In this document: piece after piece, positions 56,101 to 64,000 of the stretch
How positions within the stretch are numbered: the first letter of the stretch is position 1
Layout of the letters: each line of letters opens with the position of its first letter
Origin: Roridomyces roridus
Taxonomy: Eukaryota > Basidiomycota > Agaricomycetes > Agaricales > Mycenaceae
Reading direction: 5' to 3'
DNA length: 64,000 nucleotides
NCBI GenBank assembly: GCA_029378245.1
Contig: JARKIF010000016.1
Location: 1,240,001 to 1,304,000 of the forward strand
Position numbers and translations under genes: made by a program
The notes under the pieces: generated by a model
Told to the model about the DNA's origin: nothing
The model's database searches: none
The model's input: the letters and a program-made list of their open reading frames with translations, nothing else

Positions 56101-56860
56101 ATACTGGAGCGGAGCTGGCCTTCAAAGATGAGGCCGCCACCGAAGAAGCCGCCGCTGAGCTGGCCTTTACTGACGAGGCAGCGGCTGAGGACGCCGCCGC
56201 CGAGCTAAGCTTCACCGAGGACACAACGCTGCTAGAACGAGCGGACGACACAGGGGCGGTGGTGGGTGTAATTGTCGTCGGACTGGACTTCACAGAAGAC
56301 GCAGAGGAGCTGGGACGAACGGTCGATGCCGATGCGGGGGCGGGAGATGGGCAGGCCTGAGTACCGGTGGTGACTGCAAATTGTCGTCAGCCTCGTCTTC
56401 GGTGCTATAGAGGATAATACTCACTGTGAGTGCAGTCGATGGCGATCCCGGCCAAGTCAAGTATATTGTCGCAGCATGTAGCCTGGTGATTGTTATTGGG
56501 ACTAGAAAAAGAAATGAGAAGCGGTCACGCGAAGAAAGGAATCGCGACGTACCAAGTACTCCCAGTGGCAGGCGCGCATCCAACACCGATCTGACTTCCA
56601 CGAGCCTCGTTGCCAACGTTGTAGCCTCCGAGGAGCTTCTCGATGTCGACGCCAGCCGTGGAGATGAAGGAATCGCAGCAGAAGGTCTTGCGTGTGCAAC
56701 CTAGACGATGTCAGCTTCATCCTGGTATGTAAAGATATCACGTACTCGAGCTACCTCGAGCATCTAAACCGCCTCCACCGCGGGGTTGAGTACTAAGAAC
56801 TGCCCCATGGACATTGAATGCGAGAGCAGTGGATAAGACGAGGAGAGAATGAGACCGCAT
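53197..56860 (-). CDS. Two-headed class I hydrophobin with giant Ser/Ala/Pro repeat linker
   Basis: The exons are 56860-56746, 56700-56553, 56501-56425, 56373-53623, 53575-53371 and 53311-53197. They total 3411 nt and 1136 residues. Residues 1-20 are a signal peptide (MRSHSLLVLSTALAFNVHGA). Hydrophobin domain 1 has cysteines at about 40, 46-47, 80, 88, 97-98 and 111 (CTRKTFCC, IGVGCAP, C-x8-CC, IDC). Residues about 121-1040 are SSVAASAPVSSAPASSVKPA-type repeats. Hydrophobin domain 2 has cysteines at 1056, 1063-1064, 1087, 1099, 1108-1109 and 1121 (CTSTATFCC, IGIECSPI, VCNEGDVAAQCCD). Introns split both domains at the fifth cysteine (TG|T, TG|C). Hydrophobins self-assemble at air-water and wall surfaces; the linker role is inferred. 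Confidence 0.85.
53881..55880 (-). repeat. 60-nt coding minisatellite, about 33 units
   Basis: The pattern keeps an exact 60-bp register over about 2 kb: on the plus strand, GGAGGCAGCAACAGAGCTGG plus a GCTGATGAAGCAGG-type part recur at the same offset. Two alternating unit types make a 120-nt higher-order unit. Near-identical 120-nt pairs at 54121-54240/54241-54360 and about 55441-55560/55561-55680 show recent unit duplication. All units keep the hydrophobin reading frame. From 55880 to 56220 related but shorter, degenerate units continue. Confidence 0.9.
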
Positions 56861-56896
56861 GAGTTGGCTTGTAGAGGAGTGGATTCATCGTAGGGT

Positions 56897-56903
56897 TTTA
56901 TAG
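56897..56903 (-). promoter_or_regulatory. TATA box of the hydrophobin gene
   Basis: TATAAAA on the minus strand, 37 bp before the ATG at 56860. This implies a very short 5' leader, unless transcription starts close to the ATG. An out-of-frame ATG lies in between (about 56887). Confidence 0.55.
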
Positions 56904-57748
56904 TACGCCCTACTTTCTATCGAAACTGCTCAGTGGAATCGAATGGATTCCGTTTTCAAGTGGAATTACTTCGCCAGCTGCGTTCATGGAATTTGGTGCG
57001 CTGGCCAGAGTCGAAACAGATATTGAAGTCCAAGTGTGGAGAGGATGCGCCGACGAATTTGTTGCTGAGGACGCCAAGCCACGTTGTTAACTATCCGGCA
57101 GAGAACGAGAGGCGGCACGACGCACCATCAATGCAATCTGTCGTCGAATTACCTCGCCAGCAAGGCAGCCGCGCCAACGAGCTCTCGGCTGCGGCGCATC
57201 CAATTCATTACAGGCGCAAATGATTTCGGAACAAGGGCAGCCGAAGGCAATGAGGGAGAGCCGACGAGGAGAATCGGAGATGGTGGTTGAAAGAGAAAAG
57301 CTTTCCCAGCACGTGACTCGCCATTGGCACAAACCACCACGACGATGCGTGTATCTCCGATTCAGGATACGCCAAGGGTCTCAGTCTCTCAGAGGCAGAA
57401 TTGGTGACATCCCCAGCCCGTGAGGAAAAGTCTGCTCTTCAAGTCTGCTGCACGCCCACACTGCCGGAATCTTCCAAAACCCTGCTTCAACCCTGCTTAC
57501 TTTGAGATCTTGGACTTAGCGAGCTGCGCCGCGGCCGAAGCGATCGCGCGCCGTGTCGCACCAACGTGACGATAAGCCATAACACTAGGTCACCGTTGCT
57601 ACGCCTACGCATCGCCCCTGGGACCTCACCTTCGACACGACGACATCCAAATTCCTCCTTCACTCGGTCTTCGCGCAACCTCTCGTAATTGCCTATTTTC
57701 AATATCTATTCGAGCGTTAAGAATCTGTATACCCTCTCTACTGCGATG
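56904..57748. other. Intergenic, hydrophobin promoter and protease 2 3' side
   Basis: No ORF with family resemblance. A CAGCACGTGACTCG stretch near 57307-57320 contains the E-box-like palindrome CACGTG; its relevance is unknown. Confidence 0.4.
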
Positions 57749-59864
57749 CTAAAGCACTAATGCAGCGTTGAACAGTTTGCCGAACACAGGTGTACCGAGC
57801 CCAGCTAAAAGCTCGTCAGATCCATAGCTTTCCAACCATTACTTGAAGACTTACTCAGCGCATCCCATCCTTTCACTGCCTCGAATGCAACCTTGAAATG
57901 ACTCAATTCATAAACATCTCGCTTCCGAGGCAGCTCACAGATGACGCAGGACACATGGATCCTGGGTTGTTGCCCGCGGTGATATCAGTGAACGCAGCTT
58001 GATTTTGATAAAGCCACGGATTGAGAAACCCCAAGCGCTCCTTCCCGACAGACAGCAGCCTATCGTTGATCAGCGCAACAATAGCAGCGAACACAGGCGT
58101 CGAAAAACTGGTTCCCCCAAGCTTGAAACCGACGAGGCCTTGAGATATGAATGCAAAGTTGTTTGCCTGCAGAGACACATCAGGGTATCCGCGCCCCGCT
58201 CTGTTGAACGTCCCGACAAAGTCTTCGGGGATGGTTGAGAGGAAGCGCTCCACCGCGGTGAGTTGGTACGCCGGTCGAGGGAAGAAAGCGGAGAAACCGC
58301 CGCCGGTGAGGTTGAGAGCGATTTCTGGATTGAAGCCTTGCGTGCCGCCGACGGATGTCACCCATGGACACGACGCAGGAAATACCTTGTTTGGTCATTC
58401 AATATTCAATAATCATCAGATCTTGGCCATCTGTATCGTACCGGAATGAACGCAGTCGAGTTGCATTGTGTGGGGTCGTCGTGGGTTCCGCGCACACCGC
58501 CCTGGGATAAAGTAAGCAGTCTGGTAAAGACAGATGACACAGACCAACATCTCCAGAAGCGAAAAGCACCGAAATTCCACGCGCACCCAGAGCTGAATAC
58601 CCATCACAAAGTTTCCTGCATAGAAGGTTCAAGAGAGTCGGCAAGATGAGGGCCCGGCTCACTTTGTCAGCGAGAACCCGAGGTCTTCTTCGCTGAATAC
58701 GTAGGATGTACTCATCACTGAAGGTGGATCTTCCATAGCCTCAAGGAAAGAAATTGTGTCTAACAAGCCGGTGGGCAACGACGAATCATCCAGTCCGCCG
58801 ACTGACAAGAACTGTATAGAAACTCCAGCCGCAAGACCTAATTGAATTGCATGAAATTAAAGAATCGTAACCAGTTCAAGGGACTCACCGACTGCATATT
58901 GTATGTCGAGATCCGCCTCGAATGAATAGATATCAAACGACCCATTGCTAGTGAAATTGGCATTGTCGATTTTAATCAAATCGAACCCCGTATCTCGCGA
59001 AATGTCGGGTCGGAAATCTTGCAGAAACTCCTGAACAGTTGGTAAGTAATGGCGACATCCGGGAGAGAAGCCCCACGCACGGAGAGTGACTCCCGCGATG
59101 GAGATCTGCCTTCGTATCCGGTGACCAGCAGTCTATTATCCCTCCGAGAAGCCGAGGGTGTCGACGGAATGTCGTACAGGCTCTGTAAACACGACGGGGT
59201 CATTTCGCCGGCGGGGTCGCTGGTATTACACGATGGATCGGTCGTTCCTTTCTTCAGACTCAAGCCACGGCCAACGGACGGAGGTTTGGAGGGGGTGAAG
59301 AAGGCTGTACCAGGATAAATGGCCTCCACATGCCCGACAAGCTCAGACGGGAGGGAAATCGAAAGCGTGCGCATGACGGGCTGGGTGAGCCGGGGATGAC
59401 GGAATCTCTTGTATTGTGCACCGAAGAGTGTGTTGGCACGGGAGACCGGAAGGGTCAACGAAACCCAGTCGCCGTGAGGGGAGATTGATGTTGCGTTGAG
59501 CTCATTGGCCACAGCGAACAAATTGAACGCTTCGAGAGTCTCGGAAGAAGGTGAAACGAAGGCTTTGATCTATTCAGTGTGAGCAATTGACCCAAGAAAG
59601 GGGCACTCCACACACCTCGTCGGCCGACAGCCACTGCCTGAAAACAGGGTCTCCCGGGGTAGAGATGGACGTCAAGATATCCTGAAGACCGGAGACGTTC
59701 TGGCTGGTCAACGCAATGCGCAAGGTGATGTCGTCGTTTGTCGGGACTGAACCCTGGTCGATGAATCCAGGAGCGGCGGCAGCACGACTCTCATGTTGAA
59801 AAAGGGAGCTGGCTAAAACCGAGGCGGAAAGGATGAGAAGCTTAAAGAGGTTCGATAGAGTCAT
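57749..59864 (-). CDS. Sedolisin (S53) tripeptidyl peptidase, copy 2
   Basis: The start at 59864 gives a signal peptide (MTLSNLFKLLILSASVLASS). The prodomain runs through ITLRIALTSQNVSGLQDILT and PVFRQWLSADEV. The core has FEADLDIQYAVG (Glu, Asp), GARGISVLFASGD and the Ser in GGTSFSTPVFAA. The end is NPGSMCPASS and GLGTPVFGKLFNAALVL, with TAG at 57751-57749. The intron after RESLS (GTGCGT...TTCAG) joins to EFLQDFRPDISRDTG in phase 0. The C-terminus lacks the FDACDY ending of copy 1. Otherwise the two proteases are close paralogs. It looks functional. Confidence 0.9.
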
Positions 59865-60146
59865 TGCACGGGTTTGAACAGACTCGTTCGCGCCCAGTTT
59901 ATACCTATAAGTTACAACTTGTCGGAGACTGCATAACTGCGACCATGCTCTGAGAATCCATGCTCTGAGAATCAGCCAAGTCGGAATACCAAGACCGGCT
60001 TGAGAACTGGGCACTGATTGAGCGGTAGAGATGAAGTATCAAGGAGAGATTACTCGGTGCTCGCTCACACGAGGGAGTTGAGGGCCGACTAAATCCCGTC
60101 CTCCGGAAGAATCCAATGCCGGGACCCTACGAACAAGATGAGTCTG

Positions 60147-61044
60147 TCATCTTTTCAGCAAGAAAACAAACCCACTCGGCTCAATCTCCTTCCGCCTCTT
60201 CTTCTCAACGAATCTCTCCGCGCGCGCCCAGAAATCCACCCCACCTCGCGCTCCGACATGCCAGTCCTCCTGATACTGGGCCGTAGACAGTGCCATGAAG
60301 ACAAACCGATCGTCATTCACTACTCTCTCTGGAATGACTGGCGCGTCATCTTCGGGATCGCTCGGATCCATGGACACGAGGATCTTTATGGTCTTGGAGT
60401 TCCCGAGCACATGCTTCGCGCCTCGCAACACATCACAGAGCGTCGACAGCGCCAGATGGGTGAGTGCCGGAAGGGCCGCGAGCTCTGTCCAATGCTCAAA
60501 GTACGCCGAGTCGGATATCCCGTCGAACAGATCGAGGTGGGTGATGGAGGCGAACATGGGGAGTGTGAACTCCACAGCCGTCACTGTAAGGTCATCAGAA
60601 TGGAACACGGGCTCTAGGAGGATAGCCAGGCGCTTGAGGTGCAGGGGCTTGAGGCGTTCGAGGAGGTATTCAGAGGTTGCGGGAAAGACAGTGAGGGATT
60701 CGACATCGAGTGCTATGTCGAGGACTTGTCCGAGGTCCGACATATGCGTGCTAACCCTCATGTCGGCGAAGACGTGGCGAACGGCTTTGCGCAAGAACCC
60801 GGCGGGTTTCGTTCGCAATGCCGGTAGAAATGCGGGCTCCTCATGTCCAATGACCGAGATGACTCGATAAAGGAAGGGTTCGATCCTAATTTTTCGTCAT
60901 GATTCATTCGGGAAAATGGATACAATCTGACCATGTCAGGACCCGATGGGCGACGAGAAGGAGGCTGGGGATAGTCTCTGGGTATAGGACCGCGGATGTC
61001 TCGAAGATTTCCCTCTCCAACTCAGGCGGAAAATATGGGTCCAT
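60147..61044 (-). CDS. Small LRR-like protein, LEREIFE family, copy 3
   Basis: Exons 61044-60932 and 60885-60147 give 852 nt and 283 residues. The start is MDPYFPPELEREIFETSAVL, then IPSLLLVAHRVLT and the intron-split Trp. After IEPFLYRVISVIG come FLRKAVRHVFADM, leucine-rich repeats (MFASITHLDLFDGI, LPALTHLALSTLCDV) and the conserved C-terminus WHVGARGGVDFWARAERFVE. It is the best-preserved member and the reference for the damaged copies at 49329 and 63192. The function is unknown; the N-terminal helix pair suggests an F-box relative. Confidence 0.85.
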
Positions 61045-63191
61045 CGTATGTAGATGGACGTTCGGGACAAGAGTGAATGATATCAATCAAATGATGGGCA
61101 TTTGCGAGAATTGGGCCTAAGTAAGTCTCGCCGAATACGCGGGGTGACAGAGAGTACGATTCCGCCTGTGCGCGCGGGTCGTAAGTGTATGATGGAAGAG
61201 AATGACTTGTGGTGCCATCAGACGCAGATCAGATGGTCCGTGCGCGACCGCCTTGCGACCGCCGCTTGTCTTCCGCCACAACAACGACTCGGGAGCGAAT
61301 CGGACCCCAGACCTTCCGTGTCCACGCTTATGCATGGAGTGTTGCCGATACCCTTGCTCACCCAAATCACCGCTTCCTAACGATCCATCGGAGACCGTCT
61401 GAATCGGTATTGCAGGCAACGATACTAACTTCCAGGTGTATCCCATGTCACATGTGTAAAACTGGACCAACCGCGAGCTCAGAACCAACCGCAGACCTCC
61501 GTGTGCACATGTCCGCTCAGATAGCCCCATCTGAAGCTAAAATCTTTCCATGGTGCCTCACTTTGGCCTCACTGCAGCCCGATCTCCTCGCCTTCGGATG
61601 GCAGATTCAAACAAAAACCCAGCACTATTGGACGCACCAGCCTTCTGGAATCCCGCCGTGACGGTGAAAGCGCTCGCACCCGTCGTCCTGTCCTGTCCCC
61701 CGGGCCGACAAGTACTAGGTACCTGGGGTCAAGATAAATGGAAGTCTGATTCGCTTCGTGAAGATTTGAAGTTTCCGGAAACTTCTACATAACTTTCCAG
61801 AAACAGAGCCTGACTGGCACATTGTGCAGCCGCACTACCATAGCTGGAGCCTTCTCAGGCTTTAGATATGAGTTGCTTGTGGCGCGGGACTACGGTGGGT
61901 GACAATAGACGTGGTTCGGACTTCGGTGCATACGGTGTTGTGTTGGGAATCTGGGATTCCGGTACATTCTGACTCGCCACTGCCGGAATGTTCTAGCACA
62001 TTCTCTTTTGCTGACTGATGCACTTTCTTGGATTCACGTAGAATATTCTAGTTACATTGTAAAGTAGTATATAAGCCTGCTGAAAATGTAGGCGTGGGGC
62101 ATCCGTTTGCCCTAACGCATCTTACCTTAACCGGATTGCGATTGCAAACTTGGAATCGGTTCGACGCGGATCAACGCGCTCACGGCGTAAATCTCAACAT
62201 GTTGGCCAAAAGAATACCATGCAGTCTCACAGGTACGTTCTTTGCGGAGAGTTATGCTGGCTGATGGCCCCTCCTAGGAAAAAACACGGCGCCGCGATAC
62301 TCCCTGGAGCCGTAAGCCACGGTTGGATTCTCGCCGTGCAGTCATCCTCTTCTCACCACTCCGGTTCAAGTGGTTCAACCCTTGCACCCCCAAACCAAGG
62401 GTAGCTCCCCGCTTATCTTTTGTCTCTCAGAGAGCGAGTACTCTGGCCCAAGATAAAGAGAGGGAAGGCGGGGGACGGACGCACTGTTCACACCAGTCCC
62501 ACAAGTATACTTGGGCGCATGCTTCTTTTCGGCTCGTCGACCAACTCCTCAAACTCCCCGTCTGCCAGAAGAATATACTCAAGCTTACCGTGGTGGTCGA
62601 CTTTCCATGATTATTGTGATGCCGTTTCAAGCTGGGCATAGCTGCGTCCAGATATCACTGTGGATCTCGCCGATCGCTACAACATCCGTGCCGCAAAGCA
62701 TACATTCATCATGCAGGCCGAATACGAGGCTTGGTAATGTCCCTTTATTTGTTTATCGTAACTCAATGGACAGAACCGGGACTGTGAGATGGAAGTGAGT
62801 ATTGGACATTGCCATTTGTTATTGATGTCGGACTGATTTTGCATTAGATGCTCAATGATACGGCTTTAAAGGATGTTCTCACTGCGACTTTGAAGGCCTT
62901 CAACAGTGTGGGCGTTACCATGGCAGGATCGGACATAGTTCCGATGCACCAAAAGTAGTCGCTGTTCGCGAAAAGGATGGGTCATGGCCATTTTTTTGTG
63001 CTAGCAAAGTGTATATCATTTCTTTCCATACAGGCAAGAAAAATGTCAGCCGTGTTTGAACCTTGAAGGTCGATTGGCCTGGGATCCATGCGTCAAAAGC
63101 ACTCCACAGTCAGGTGTGAAGGATCGACAACAGAAGATAGTTTAGATGCCGTCCTCTGGTATGATCCAGTGACGAGACTCTGTGAACCAGT
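61045..63191. other. 2.1-kb stretch without a recognised gene
   Basis: Several open stretches occur on the plus strand (61209-61661, 62323-62610, 62511-62798) but none shows a known domain, a paralog in the window or convincing splice borders. It includes the promoter of the LRR-like copy 3. It could be a decayed element or an orphan gene. Confidence 0.4.
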
Positions 63192-64000
63192 TCAGGTCAC
63201 CATATTTCCGAGAGATAAACAGAAACACACTTGGTTCGATCTCTCCGCGCCGTTCTTGGCCACAAACCTCTCCGCACGCACCCAAAAATCCGCCCCACCC
63301 CACACACCCACTTCCCAGTCACGTCTGTACTCTTGGGATGACAGCGACATGATGACACAACGCTCATCATCCACAAACATCACCTCTTCCCCCCGTTGTC
63401 CCAACTGTACCCCGGACGCATCCATGAGAACGAAAACCCGGATTCGCTCGCCGCAACTAGCAAGATGGTGGTCACTCGGTCCAGCTCAGATGTAATACAA
63501 TCCCTGGACAGAGCTAGATGTGTGAGGGCGGGGAGAACCGAGAGTTTGGACGTCCAGCCTCCGTCGGTGAGGTTCAGTAGCGGGTCGAATAGGTCGAGAT
63601 GGGTGAGTGAAGCGAACATGGGGAGCGTCAGATCTACGGTACCGCCTGCTTCGGTGAACAGGGGTTCGAGAACGATTGCAAGCCGCTGCAGACGCAATGG
63701 CTTGAGGTGATCGAGAACGGATGGAGCCGTTCTGGAGAGTACTGCGAGAGATTGGAGCTCCGTGGTTCTGCGAAGAACTTGGTTGACGGTGAATGTAGAC
63801 GCCGCACCCGGAATGTCGGCGAATACGTGGCGGACCCTGGTGCGCAGAAAGTCGGTGGGTTTGGTACGGAAGGTGAGGAGAAGCTTGGAGTGCTCGGTCC
63901 CCGTCAAGGATATGACGCGGTACAGGATGGGTTCAATCCTGATTGATGAGACCACAAAGAATCTGTCGGATGCGTCTTACCATACAAGGACCCGATGAGC
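63192..64000 (-). pseudogene. LRR-like LEREIFE family copy 4, frameshifted and cut by window end
   Basis: The end of exon 1 (AHRVLVW) is at the window edge. The intron is GTAAGA...AATCAG, then IEPILYRVISLTGTEHSKLL, FLRTRVRHVFADIPG and MFASLTHLDLFDPL to LDRVTTIL near 63465. From there the family sequence continues in another frame (ASCGERIRVFVLMDASGVQL, then WEVGVWGGADFWVRAERFVA) to the stop at 63192. One base gained or lost around 63460 explains it. Because the rest is well preserved, the lesion is recent, or is an assembly or read error. Confidence 0.7.

Noticed and set aside
53808..56360. An 850-codon open frame on the plus strand across the hydrophobin repeat (acidic Thr/Glu/Ala-rich product)
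   Set aside because: It is the antisense of the in-frame 60-nt repeat, whose units happen to lack stops on that strand. It has no signal peptide, no flanking exons and no domain, whereas the minus strand has two hydrophobin heads in phase.
1..64000. CRISPR arrays, tRNA or rRNA genes, intact transposons
   Set aside because: No direct-repeat/spacer pattern, no tRNA B-box in a foldable context that I could confirm and no complete transposase or reverse transcriptase frame. Only one doubtful integrase-type fragment at 48480-48720.

Overview
The window is from a fungal nuclear genome, most likely an agaricomycete (Agaricales, perhaps mycenoid). Three things suggest this: short introns of about 45-60 nt throughout, large families of F-box/LRR-like proteins typical of mushroom genomes, and Zn2Cys6, sedolisin and hydrophobin genes. 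No prokaryotic features, CRISPR arrays, rRNA or tRNA genes were recognised. Exon structures were worked out by hand from splice sites and reading phase.

Region 1 (1-5.7 kb, 22.6-29.1 kb, 32.4-34.3 kb) is a family of duplicated blocks. Each block pairs a many-exon short-chain dehydrogenase (SDR) with a divergent F-box gene or its relic. There are five near-complete SDR genes plus the tail of a sixth. Two F-box genes are near-identical and lie in inverted orientation. Several copies of the F-box upstream region remain without an F-box ORF. Between the two arms (5.8-22.6 kb) is ordinary single-copy sequence: an F-box protein, a Zn2Cys6 regulator, a P4-ATPase flippase, a cytochrome P450 that seems to carry a nonsense codon, another F-box protein and a proline-rich zinc-finger-like protein.

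Region 2 (29-39.6 kb) has an MFS transporter and an SMP-30/gluconolactonase sharing a 172-bp divergent promoter, an SDR ending 26 bp from the lactonase, a histone-H1-like nuclear protein, a 2.5-kb stretch without a recognisable gene, a small LRR-like protein and Vps68.

Region 3 (39.8-46.6 kb) is a tandem segmental duplication. It holds two 83-residue small secreted proteins and P-loop kinase genes, one of them a 3' fragment. The two whole kinases encode the Walker A loop on an 11-nt microexon followed by a GC-AG intron. An acyl-CoA dehydrogenase, also with a GC-AG intron, follows.

Region 4 (46.9-64 kb) has a second zinc-finger-like gene, then a run of genes all on the minus strand: LRR-like genes (one shortened, one frameshifted), two sedolisin proteases and, between them, the most striking gene of the window. 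This gene (53197-56860) encodes a predicted 1136-residue secreted protein. It has an eight-cysteine class I hydrophobin domain at each end, joined by about 900 residues of Ser/Ala/Val/Pro repeat built from 20-residue (60-nt) units. Its six exons sum to an exact multiple of three only when both hydrophobin domains are included. I know of no described class I two-headed hydrophobin with a giant repeat linker.
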